Of a stretch of 15,920 bases of DNA, positions 1 through 6,239 are shown one piece after another. Made by a program: the position numbers and the translations under genes. Source of the stretch: Bacillota bacterium (GTDB lineage: Bacteria > Bacillota > Clostridia > Oscillospirales > Acutalibacteraceae). The first letter of the stretch is position 1; each line of letters begins with the position of its first letter. Location: the NCBI GenBank assembly GCA_023397245.1, contig JAEWUH010000186.1, forward strand, positions 1 to 15,920, written 5' to 3'. The notes under the pieces are model-generated. The model made no database searches. It saw only the letters and a program-made list of their open reading frames with translations, and was not told the origin of the DNA.

Positions 1-86
1 CCCATTATCTGTGCCTTGCTTCCTCCGCCAATCAGAGCGAACATGTACATACCCCAAGCGGGGAAACAGAAATGCGGAGGTACATG

Positions 87-1019
87 ATGCAAAATTTTAA
101 TTTTAATGTCAGCGGCCAGCACCGCAAAGAACTGGTATCGGCCATATCGGAAATTTTGAATCAACCGGTCAAATACCTGGGTATGCCCTCGGCGGCGTAT
201 GAAGTAGGAAGCTACAGTATCGGCAAAGCCGGAACGGTAACCGGCGAGTATAACCTGAACCTGTTTGTTGGGCTTGCGGAGCGTGGCTTTGAGCCGGAAA
301 AGAACAAGGCTTTTCACCTGGTCACCCCGCGCGGAACGCTGCTCATCGAAGACCGTTTCACTACAGAAAATGAAGCGCGAGCCGCCGGATACGGATATTA
401 TTTCGATCATGAGACAGATGGAATCTGGCGACAGGTCTGGAGCAAAAGTGATAAAAATCATCATACGGAATTTGCGGTTGTCGGCGAACCGCTTACAGAG
501 CCGGTGCAGGAAACCCCGGCAGAGGAAATCGCCGAACCGAACCGCCTTGTGATTGAATACCCTCTTGAGGGCTTCACACAGGGGATGCTCGATAATCTGA
601 CCGGAATGGTACTTGCCAAAGAATCGCTGCTCAAAAAGGCTCTGGGCAAGAATGAACTGCCCATTCAGGTTTTAGACGACCGCATATGCTTCCCATGGTT
701 TAAACTTTCCGGGGATGAAGGTGACGCTATGGTATATACGCAATTTATCGCCGCCCTTTGCGAAACGGCAAAAGAGAAAAAGCGCATCACCGCCAAAGCT
801 CCGAATTCGGGCTTTGAAAATGAGCGCTTTGCGATGAGGGTATGGTTAATGGGGCTGGGACTGATCGGAACGGAATACAAGGAAGCTCGAAAGCTGCTCA
901 TGTGCAATCTCAGCGGAGATTCCGGCTGGCGCTACGGCAAACCAAAAGCCGCTCCTGCCGCCAATGAAAATTCACCAAAGGAGGTGGCGGGCGATGAATC
1001 CCTTTCCCAACAAAGCTGA
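87..1019 (+). CDS. Conjugative-element conserved protein, 'virulence-related' family
   Basis: The product of about 310 residues begins MQNFNFNVSG and resembles proteins that Clostridia annotations call 'virulence-related', usually found in integrative and conjugative elements. I know of no established biochemical role. The N-terminal part (about 1-125) looks like one compact domain, followed by a Glu/Pro-rich linker (about 135-155) and a second domain rich in Lys, Trp and Gly up to a Pro/Ala-rich tail. There is no signal peptide or membrane segment. The start at 87 is chosen because GGAGG lies at 76-80, six bases upstream; ATG codons at 72 and 84 are in frame but badly spaced. Its end overlaps the start of the DUF4314 gene by 26 bases, so the two are probably translated together. 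The family name is from memory of homologues, not from a visible catalytic motif. Confidence 0.7.
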   Translation: MQNFNFNVSGQHRKELVSAISEILNQPVKYLGMPSAAYEVGSYSIGKAGTVTGEYNLNLFVGLAERGFEPEKNKAFHLVTPRGTLLIEDRFTTENEARAAGYGYYFDHETDGIWRQVWSKSDKNHHTEFAVVGEPLTEPVQETPAEEIAEPNRLVIEYPLEGFTQGMLDNLTGMVLAKESLLKKALGKNELPIQVLDDRICFPWFKLSGDEGDAMVYTQFIAALCETAKEKKRITAKAPNSGFENERFAMRVWLMGLGLIGTEYKEARKLLMCNLSGDSGWRYGKPKAAPAANENSPKEVAGDESLSQQS

Positions 1020-1233
1020 GGTGTTGCGCTTACGGGCGCAATACCCGCCCGGTACGCGCGTGGAACTCACCGCACCCATGCAAGACCCCTACGAGAAGCT
1101 GAACGCGGGAGAACGCGCCACCGTATTGGGCGTGGACGATGCAGGAAATATTCTGTGCCGGTGGGATTGCGGCTCGTCTTTGAGTTTGATTTTTGGTGTG
1201 GATCAATTTAAAATGATAGGTGATTCACCTTAA
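994..1233 (+). CDS. DUF4314 family small protein
   Basis: A 79-residue soluble protein. The pattern of an N-terminal helix, then PPGTRVEL, a 'GERATVLGVDDAGNILCRWDCGS' type beta-rich core (shown only in part here) and an Asp-Phe-Lys end is typical of DUF4314, a small domain common in plasmids and conjugative elements of Firmicutes; its function is unknown. An ATG at 964 is in frame, but an AAAGGAGG ribosome site at 977-984 points clearly to the ATG at 994. The start lies inside the preceding gene, which suggests translational coupling. The protein probably serves element maintenance rather than host metabolism, but this rests only on where the family occurs. Confidence 0.75.
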   Translation: MNPFPNKAEVLRLRAQYPPGTRVELTAPMQDPYEKLNAGERATVLGVDDAGNILCRWDCGSSLSLIFGVDQFKMIGDSP

Positions 1234-1269
1234 CTCTTCCTCAGAATGTGAGGGCACATTATCTTTTCA

Positions 1270-1297
1270 TTGACGAATCCGCTTTTTATGATAGAAT
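1270..1297 (+). promoter_or_regulatory. Sigma-70-type promoter of the attenuator leader and GNAT gene
   Basis: TTGACG at 1270-1275 and TAGAAT at 1292-1297 are separated by 16 bases, in clearly AT-rich DNA just downstream of the DUF4314 stop. Transcription would start near 1304, giving a leader of about 250 bases before the GNAT start codon. Motif match only. Confidence 0.55.
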
Positions 1298-1303
1298 AAT
1301 GTT

Positions 1304-1486
1304 ATTAAGATTGAAAAGGTGGTTTTTGTTTGGATATTGTTCTGTAAAGAACACCGAAACCGTGATAATCGTTGTCGTCCAATGATATAAAGTTGGACGC
1401 TTAGGTTTGTGTGATTTTTTGCAGAATGATACCCGAAAACCTTTGGATATGTTTTCAAGACAGGGTATCGTTTACCCTGTCTTTTT
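1304..1486 (+). promoter_or_regulatory. Putative transcription attenuator leader upstream of GNAT gene
   Basis: The 326-base gap between 1233 and 1560 is not empty. After the promoter comes a ribosome-site-like AAAAGGTGG (1314-1322), followed by TTG codons that could open very short reading frames: 1326-1385 (19 codons) or 1330-1347 (5 codons). A hairpin CGTCCAA/TTGGACG occupies 1376-1382 and 1393-1399. GATACCC (1428-1434) plus GAAAAC (1435-1440) can then pair with GTTTTC (1451-1456) and GGGTATC (1463-1469), with a 6-base bulge. The same GGGTA bases also form the 5' arm of the terminator at 1459-1486, so the two structures exclude each other, as in ribosome- or ligand-controlled attenuators. 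The inducer is not evident. Folding was done by eye. Confidence 0.5.
1459..1486 (+). terminator. Rho-independent terminator (attenuator arm)
   Basis: GACAGGGTA (1459-1467) pairs perfectly with TACCCTGTC (1473-1481) around a five-base loop and is followed by five T residues. It sits downstream of a promoter and about 74 bases before the GNAT start, so it would stop leader transcripts unless the competing upstream hairpin forms. It could also act simply as a terminator for the preceding genes. Confidence 0.75.
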
Positions 1487-1559
1487 GCGGTTTCGGGGCT
1501 CTGTTTACTTGTTCCTTAGTCCAATCTAAATTTATTAAATTGTTGAAAGGGAAAAAGAA

Positions 1560-2180
1560 ATGAATGTTATTCTGAGAAACGAAACTGAAAAAGATTATTT
1601 TACTGTGGAAAGCCTTACAAGAGAAGCTTTCTGGAACGTGTACAAACCGGGCTGTGACGAGCATTTGCTTGTTCATAACATGCGCAGTCTGCCTTGTTTC
1701 ATGAAAGAGCTTGACATAGTGGCCGAAGTTGATGGAAAGATTGTCGGCAGCATTCTATACAGCAAATCCAAACTTACAGACTTAAACGGAAAAGAAAATG
1801 AACTGATTGCTTTCGGACCAATTTCCGTACATCCGGATTTTCAGAACAAAAGGGTTGGCTCTTCGCTGATTTATCACACTTTCCAGATTGCGGAGCAGAT
1901 GGGATACACCTCTGTTTTTATTACGGGGAACCCGGATTATTATGGCCGTTTTGGTTTTGAAACGGCATCAAACTTTGGAATTCACTTAAAAGGTGTTCCG
2001 ATTGATGATAAGGCGGACTTTTTCATGGTGAAACGACTAAACCCAAGCGCTCTCAACGGGATTTCAGGAATGTTTGAATTTGACTCCTGCTATGATGTAG
2101 ATCAAATCCAGCTTGATACATTTGACAAACAGTTTCCGCCGAAAGGTAAGGAAAAGCGTTCCGGACAGATTTTTGGATAA
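1560..2180 (+). CDS. GNAT family N-acetyltransferase (YhbS-like)
   Basis: A 206-residue cytoplasmic protein with the GCN5-related acetyltransferase fold. The acetyl-CoA signature (motif A) is visible as ISVHPDFQ followed by NKRVGSSLI at about residues 88-104, where the Q/R-x-x-G-x-G/A loop reads QNKRVG. A YYGRFGFE motif at about 127-134 is typical of the YhbS subgroup. The acceptor substrate cannot be read from sequence; the family includes antibiotic, peptide and tRNA-related acetyltransferases. The start follows a purine-rich GAAAGGG site. The gene and its leader are visibly more AT-rich than the genes on either side, a sign of separate origin. The attenuator-like leader upstream suggests inducible expression, which would fit a resistance or detoxification role, but that is inference. 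Confidence 0.85.
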   Translation: MNVILRNETEKDYFTVESLTREAFWNVYKPGCDEHLLVHNMRSLPCFMKELDIVAEVDGKIVGSILYSKSKLTDLNGKENELIAFGPISVHPDFQNKRVGSSLIYHTFQIAEQMGYTSVFITGNPDYYGRFGFETASNFGIHLKGVPIDDKADFFMVKRLNPSALNGISGMFEFDSCYDVDQIQLDTFDKQFPPKGKEKRSGQIFG

Positions 2181-2218
2181 CGAATTCAGCTCTATATTTG
2201 CAAAACGAGGTGTTCAAA

Positions 2219-2401
2219 ATGACCTTTTCAACCGAAGAATTGCACGAAGCCCACTGTGCGCTGCTTTCCACACTTCGGAAGTGTGAGAAAATTGACAGTG
2301 CAAAGCTTGGAAAATCACAGCAGACACTGCTTGAGCGGCGGATTGTCGCACTGAAAATTGCGCTGGCGTTAATCGAAAAGGAGCAGGAAACATGCAAGTA
2401 A
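2219..2401 (+). CDS. Small conserved hypothetical protein (60 aa)
   Basis: A 60-residue protein, probably all helical: an N-terminal TEELHEAHCALLSTL segment, a K/Q-rich turn (KLGKSQQTLLERR) and a second helix ending in EKEQE. I recognise no named domain. The ATG at 2219 is preceded by a GAGG-type site six bases upstream, so it is preferred over the earlier in-frame TTG at 2198. It overlaps the DUF1801 gene by 10 bases, so the two are probably coupled; similar small proteins occur beside DUF1801 genes in Clostridia as far as I recall. No function is proposed. Confidence 0.65.
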   Translation: MTFSTEELHEAHCALLSTLRKCEKIDSAKLGKSQQTLLERRIVALKIALALIEKEQETCK

Positions 2402-2730
2402 AAACAATTGATGAATACATCGCCCAATATAACGGCGACGTAAAAGCAATATTGGAGCAGACCCGCGCCGTCATTCGAGCCGCCGCACCGGAAGCTGTTG
2501 AGAAAATTTCGTGGCAGATGCCTACCTTCTGGCAAAAGGAAAATCTCATCCATTTTGCCGCAAATAAAAATCATCTGGGCATTTATCCCGGCGGCGAGGC
2601 CACGGCCGTTTTCGCCGACAAGCTCACAGAATACAGAACCAGCAAGGGCGCGATTCAGTTTCCATACAGCAAACCCATCCCCTACGCGCTCATCACAGAG
2701 ATCGTCAAATGGAGATTGGAACAGATATGA
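2392..2730 (+). CDS. DUF1801 family protein (YdhG/YdeI-like)
   Basis: A 112-residue protein with the DUF1801 layout: an N-terminal helix (TIDEYIAQYNGDVKAIL), the R-x-x-I-R-x-A-A-P-E-A-V-E-K-I-S-W core, a MPTFW segment, then HFAANKNHLGIYPG and a C-terminal EIVKWRLEQ helix. Bacillus relatives have been linked to intracellular iron handling (a frataxin-like role), but most family members are uncharacterised. The ATG at 2392 follows AAAAGGAG at good spacing and lies within the end of the preceding gene. DUF1801 genes are common cargo of mobile elements. The family call is firm; the role is not. Confidence 0.85.
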   Translation: MQVKTIDEYIAQYNGDVKAILEQTRAVIRAAAPEAVEKISWQMPTFWQKENLIHFAANKNHLGIYPGGEATAVFADKLTEYRTSKGAIQFPYSKPIPYALITEIVKWRLEQI

Positions 2731-2758
2731 AAACAAAAGAGGAAGGGATGATTAGCAT

Positions 2759-3289
2759 ATGCCAAAACTGCGCAAAACACTCGGCGATGTGAATGCTCCT
2801 TCAACCATTGCCCTTATGAGGCTGATCGACACCCAAAGCAAGGAAACCATCTGCAAATGGTGTGTGAATTACGCTGAGGTTACTATCCTGCCGATTTTTG
2901 AAAAGCGCTGCCCCGACGATAATCGCCCGTGCAAAGCGCTCCTCGCCGCCCGGAATTACCTTGACGGCAAGGTGAAGTTTCCGGAAGTCAAAAACATTAT
3001 ATTGAACGAATGCCACGCCGCAGCAAGGGAACTTGACGGTGACCCGGCTGCGCAAGCGGCGGCGCGTGCCTGCGGACAGGGTGCGGCGGTGGTTCATACG
3101 TTATCACACGCACTCGGACTCTACTTCTACGCTGCAGCGGCGGTTGCATATGACCGCTTGGGTCTGAACGCCGCTGCGGCGGAGTACGATGAAGTCGCCG
3201 AGAAACTTTGTGCCGATTATACAGCAGCGCTGAAAACTGTCGCCGTGGAAAACGAGCCGAATCCGGCGAAGATTAAATGGAACTGTTAA
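2759..3289 (+). CDS. Imm5-like putative immunity protein
   Basis: A 176-residue, largely helical protein. It matches the pattern of proteins annotated as 'putative immunity protein' with an Imm5-like domain: an N-terminal region ending in a cysteine-bearing IFEKRCPDDNRP segment, a middle helix with ARNYLDGKVKFPEV, and an Ala-rich C-terminal half containing AARACGQGAAVVHTLSHALG and Tyr/Ala-rich helices. Immunity families neutralise toxins of contact-dependent or polymorphic systems, but no toxin gene is visible next to it, and this family is often found as isolated mobile cargo. The start follows AGAGGAAGGG by about 10 bases. The family call is from recognition of the pattern and has moderate certainty; the immunity function is inherited from the family name only. 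Confidence 0.65.
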   Translation: MPKLRKTLGDVNAPSTIALMRLIDTQSKETICKWCVNYAEVTILPIFEKRCPDDNRPCKALLAARNYLDGKVKFPEVKNIILNECHAAARELDGDPAAQAAARACGQGAAVVHTLSHALGLYFYAAAAVAYDRLGLNAAAAEYDEVAEKLCADYTAALKTVAVENEPNPAKIKWNC

Positions 3290-3318
3290 GCTAAAAAGTG
3301 ATTTAAGGGAGATTTGAA

Positions 3319-3555
3319 ATGAAGCACGAACTTGAACGCATTCCCGGCATCGGTAAAAATATGGCAGAACACCTGATCGCCGCCGGTTACCAAACAGTTG
3401 AATCACTGAAAGGCGCAGATCCTGATGAGGTTTACGCCAAAGACTGTATTGCGCAGGGCTGCACCGTAGATCGCTGTGCGCTTTATTGCTACCGTCTTGC
3501 GGTCTGTTATGCCGACCATGATGGCGTTTTGCCGGACGGAAAGCATAACTGGTGA
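3319..3555 (+). CDS. Helix-hairpin-helix protein, Cdd1 ('pathogenicity locus') family
   Basis: A 78-residue protein beginning ELERIPGIGKNMAEHLIAAG, a clear helix-hairpin-helix motif (residues about 4-23) of the type that contacts the DNA backbone. The rest (SLKGADPDEVYAKDC, then CALYCYRLAVCYADH) matches small Cdd1-type proteins named after the gene flanking the Clostridioides difficile pathogenicity locus. The name is historical: there is no evidence that the family is itself a virulence factor. The C-terminal part holds five cysteines (C-x6-C-x5-C-x3-C-x5-C), so a metal site or redox role is possible. An AAGGGAG ribosome site precedes the ATG. Confidence 0.8.
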   Translation: MKHELERIPGIGKNMAEHLIAAGYQTVESLKGADPDEVYAKDCIAQGCTVDRCALYCYRLAVCYADHDGVLPDGKHNW

Positions 3556-3642
3556 AATTGGAAGGATTGATTCTGCCCGAATCTTTCTTGTCTTTCGGTC
3601 ATATAAATGCTATGAGCGGAAAACCTGCGGGGAGGCGTTTCA

Positions 3643-4056
3643 ATGACCGAAGATCTTATCAGTTTTACGAATGAACAGCTGGGCGCTCGTATGATGCTGC
3701 TGATTTATGAATTGGAAGAAGTAGATCGGCTAATCAAGGGCGGCGATAATAAGATAGAGAGACATACTCGCTCTGTTTACGAACACATTCGCAAACAGGT
3801 TCTTACCGATGTAGAATACATTAAAAAGAATATCGCCGCTTGTTTAGAGCGTCCGATCTTTTTCCTTCATATCATTCCCTCGCTGTTCGAAGCGGCACGA
3901 TATTTCAGTCTTATTGAAAGTACAGATGATGTTAAAAATATAGCGCTTACTGCGAATGCCGGAATAGAGGCGATTGTCACTGTACTCGGTTTGGACAAAT
4001 GGCGGATGATTGCTTGTGGCGAACATAACTATGATATAGACCTTTATAATGAATAA
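3643..4056 (+). CDS. Hypothetical protein (137 aa)
   Basis: I do not recognise this 137-residue protein. It appears mostly helical and soluble, with an acidic N-terminal helix (EQLGARMMLLIYELEEVDRL), a basic stretch near 38-55, and a central hydrophobic segment (PIFFLHIIPSLFEAARYF, about 71-88) that is too polar overall to be a confident membrane helix. GGGGAGG at 3629-3635, seven bases before the ATG, makes a strong start. It is the last gene of the cargo run and is followed directly by a terminator. No function is proposed. Confidence 0.65.
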   Translation: MTEDLISFTNEQLGARMMLLIYELEEVDRLIKGGDNKIERHTRSVYEHIRKQVLTDVEYIKKNIAACLERPIFFLHIIPSLFEAARYFSLIESTDDVKNIALTANAGIEAIVTVLGLDKWRMIACGEHNYDIDLYNE

Positions 4057-4071
4057 CCATTAAAAGTATTT

Positions 4072-4093
4072 TCCCGCTTCGGCGGGATTTTTT
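4072..4093 (+). terminator. Rho-independent terminator with UUCG tetraloop
   Basis: TCCCGC, a TTCG loop and GCGGGA are followed by six T residues. The UUCG loop closed by C-G is unusually stable. It ends the small-gene cargo run and separates it from the recombinase operon. Confidence 0.9.
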
Positions 4094-4130
4094 ATTGTCC
4101 GCAGGGTTCTATCCCCTGCCGGTATTTTAA

Positions 4131-4249
4131 GATTGCGAATAGGACAATTTGTGCGTCGCATATATTTCATTACGGCTGTGTTCTATAAAATTTGCAATCC
4201 ATAACTTTCCAGCGCCATTCGGGCAAAAGTGTTTTGACTAATGCCCGAA
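4131..4249 (+). promoter_or_regulatory. Pair of inverted repeats upstream of the recombinase operon (possible operator)
   Basis: The 234-base gap before the zinc-finger gene holds two inverted repeats. GATTGCGAAT (4131-4140) faces ATTTGCAATC (4190-4199) with one mismatch. TTCGGGCA (4218-4225) faces TGCCCGAA (4242-4249) perfectly across 16 bases that contain TTGACT. A third, shorter one (GCAGGG/CCCTGC, 4101-4119) lies next to the preceding terminator. None is followed by a T-run, so they are not simple terminators. They could be binding sites for the HTH protein encoded just downstream or for another regulator. No convincing promoter could be fixed here; function is inferred from position only. 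Confidence 0.35.
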
Positions 4250-4290
4250 AAAGAGCGTAAATGGTAGTGCATTTATCGGAGGGATTTTTT

Positions 4291-4716
4291 ATGACCGGTG
4301 AACAAAAACAACAGATCTACATATTGCGCAGAGAAAGAATGTGTTTTGCGGACATTGCCGCTGAGATGGGACTGCCGCGCAATACGATAAAAACTTTTTG
4401 CTGGCGCAACGGGCTGACCGACGCGGATCTGGCAGCAGGTCTGCCGAACCGAGGCTTTCGCGGCTTTTGCAAAACCTGCGGTAAGGAATTGACCCAAAGA
4501 ACAAAGTCGCGCCCTTTGGTTTATTGCTCTGACAAGTGCCGGAACCTCTGGTGGAATGCCCACAAGGATGCAATGACGAAAAGATCGGAGAACTACCGCA
4601 AATGCGCGGTCTGCGGCGCGGAGTTTTATGCCTTCCCCAGCCAGAAGAAGCGGTACTGCAGTCATGAGTGCTATATTGCGGCGCGGTATGGCGGAGGAAA
4701 CGGAGGCAATCGATGA
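4291..4716 (+). CDS. HTH plus double zinc-finger DNA-binding protein of recombinase operon
   Basis: A 141-residue protein. Residues about 12-41 (LRRERMCFADIAAEMGLP and following NTIKTFCWR) form a helix-turn-helix of the sigma-region-4/resolvase type. Two treble-clef-like zinc sites follow: C60-x2-C63 with C79-x3-C83, and C105-x2-C108 with C123-x3-C127. The tail is Gly/Asn-rich. It is the first gene of a four-gene operon ending in two serine recombinases, so it is a good candidate for a regulator of the recombinases or an accessory or directionality factor. The start at 4291 rests on GGAGGG seven bases upstream; an in-frame ATG at 4261 lacks a ribosome site. Its stop overlaps the next start as ATGA. 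Confidence 0.75.
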   Translation: MTGEQKQQIYILRRERMCFADIAAEMGLPRNTIKTFCWRNGLTDADLAAGLPNRGFRGFCKTCGKELTQRTKSRPLVYCSDKCRNLWWNAHKDAMTKRSENYRKCAVCGAEFYAFPSQKKRYCSHECYIAARYGGGNGGNR

Positions 4717-4895
4717 CGAGGGCTGAACAGTTTTCGGCGCAGTTCAACTACTGTGCGGCACTCTCCATAGCAAACAGGATGTTTGCTGAAAACCTGCTTA
4801 CAAAGCAGGAATACGGCTGCATTAAGAAAACGCTGATTCAACACTATAACCCGCCCATTAAACTGATCGGCGTTGAACCCCCAAAAAAGCCTTAA
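4713..4895 (+). CDS. SHOCT-domain small protein
   Basis: A 60-residue protein with a SHOCT (short C-terminal domain) motif: ANRMFAENLLTKQEYGCIKK at about residues 19-38 matches the usual A-x2-M-x4-L-L-T-x2-E-Y pattern. SHOCT domains are thought to mediate oligomerisation and are often found next to phage and integrase genes. A Pro-rich tail (EPPKKP) follows. The ATG overlaps the stop of the zinc-finger gene (ATGA) and has GGAGG just upstream, so translation is coupled. The context suggests an accessory role in recombination or its control; the exact job is unknown. Confidence 0.8.
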   Translation: MTRAEQFSAQFNYCAALSIANRMFAENLLTKQEYGCIKKTLIQHYNPPIKLIGVEPPKKP

Positions 4896-4928
4896 AGATA
4901 GAATTCGCAGTAACCGAGGTGAATGCAA

Positions 4929-6239
4929 ATGCAAATAAGCAAAATTGAAGCGATTCCGCAGGCCACTTCCGGGAAAAAGCGCGTCGCCGCCTACGCCCGC
5001 GTATCTGACGGAAAAGACGCGATGCTGCATAGTCTTTCGGCACAGGTCAGCTATTACAGTGAATATATTCAAAAGCATGAAGACTGGACTTTCGTTCGCG
5101 TCTATGCGGATGAGGCACTGACAGGAACCAAAGACACCCGCCCCGAATTCCAGGCAATGCTTGCAAGCTGTAAACAGGGACTGATTGATCTAGTCATTAC
5201 AAAGAGCATCTCCCGCCTTGCGCGAAATACGGTAACCGTTCTGGAATCTGTCCGCGCCCTGAAAGAAATCGGCGTGGACATTTATTTTGAAGAACAGAAT
5301 ATCCACTCCATGAGCGGTGACGGCGAGCTGATGCTGACGATTTTAGCCAGCTACGCGCAGGAAGAATCACGGTCTTGCAGCGAAAACTGCCGCTGGCACA
5401 TCCGTAAACAATTTGCCGCAGGCAAACCCACCGGAGGCAATCTTCTGGGGTACAAACAGGTTAACGGCGTGTTTACGGTTATCCCGGAAGAAGCCATACT
5501 GGTACGGCAGATTTTTGACGATTATATTTCCGGTATGGGCTTTACCGCAATCGAGAAGAAACTGCGGGAACAGGGCGTGAAATTCACAAAAACGGCGATT
5601 TCGAACCTACTCCGAAACGAAAAATATGTTGGCGATATGCTGCTTCAAAAAACGCTGACACTGGACCACATCTCTAAGAAGCAGCTAAAAAACCAAGGGC
5701 AGATGCCGCAGTTTTATGTCCGCGATTCGCACGAAGCAATTATCAGCCGCGAGAAATTCGCCGCCGTGCAGGATGAAATTAAACGCCGTTCCAAATATTT
5801 CGCCGCACAGCCGCAAGCGCCTAAGCCGTACCCATTTACCGGAATGATAAAATGCGGAATTTGCGGAGCAAATTACCGCCGCAAACTTACCGCCATTGGT
5901 ACCAAATACGAAAAGCCTGTATGGATTTGTGCCACTTTCAACACCTATGGAAAATCAGAATGCGACAGTCAGCAAATACCCGAAAACATTCTGGAAGCCA
6001 AAGTGACCGAGTTGTTGGGCACATATGAATTTGACGCATCGCTGATGAAATCTCTGATAAGCGAAATCCGGGTGCCGGAGCGCAACAAGCTGGTATTCGT
6101 GTTCGCCAGTGGCAGTACAGAGGAAATCGAGTGGGAAAACAGTTCCCGCCGTAATTCATGGTCGCCGGAAATGCGCGAGGCCGCACGGCAGCGCCAGGTT
6201 GCGAAAAAACACTCTGAGGAGGAAACAAGCAATGGCTGA
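4929..6239 (+). CDS. Large serine recombinase A, without the coiled-coil region
   Basis: A 436-residue site-specific recombinase. The N-terminal resolvase domain carries YARVS with the nucleophile Ser26, the second active-site stretch SISRLARN (93-100) and the AQEESRS motif (143-149) at the start of the long E helix. A 'recombinase' DNA-binding domain (about 165-300) is followed by a zinc ribbon with Cys309, Cys312, Cys334 and Cys345. After it the chain goes almost directly to the final beta strands (NKLVFVF), lacking the roughly 100-residue coiled-coil region seen in its partner; a charged tail with WSPEMREAARQRQ ends the protein. ATGs at 4923 and 4929 compete; GAGGT at 4916-4920 favours 4929. 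The last 8 bases overlap the next recombinase gene. It should cut and rejoin DNA through a phosphoserine link, for integration or excision of the element. Confidence 0.93.
   Translation: MQISKIEAIPQATSGKKRVAAYARVSDGKDAMLHSLSAQVSYYSEYIQKHEDWTFVRVYADEALTGTKDTRPEFQAMLASCKQGLIDLVITKSISRLARNTVTVLESVRALKEIGVDIYFEEQNIHSMSGDGELMLTILASYAQEESRSCSENCRWHIRKQFAAGKPTGGNLLGYKQVNGVFTVIPEEAILVRQIFDDYISGMGFTAIEKKLREQGVKFTKTAISNLLRNEKYVGDMLLQKTLTLDHISKKQLKNQGQMPQFYVRDSHEAIISREKFAAVQDEIKRRSKYFAAQPQAPKPYPFTGMIKCGICGANYRRKLTAIGTKYEKPVWICATFNTYGKSECDSQQIPENILEAKVTELLGTYEFDASLMKSLISEIRVPERNKLVFVFASGSTEEIEWENSSRRNSWSPEMREAARQRQVAKKHSEEETSNG

Noticed and set aside
1..86. Possible end of an upstream gene, or a - strand gene leaving the left edge
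   Set aside because: All three + frames are open for this short stretch, one of them ending as an ATGA overlap at 84-87, and a - strand frame starting near 50 is also open. There are too few residues to decide.
1326..1385. 19-codon leader peptide starting at TTG
   Set aside because: Kept only as part of the attenuator description: the start is non-ATG and spacing from AAAAGGTGG is too short, so it is not listed as a gene.
3571..3600. Weak hairpin GATTC/GAATC after the Cdd1-type gene as a terminator
   Set aside because: A five-base stem with a mixed T/C tail is too weak to call.
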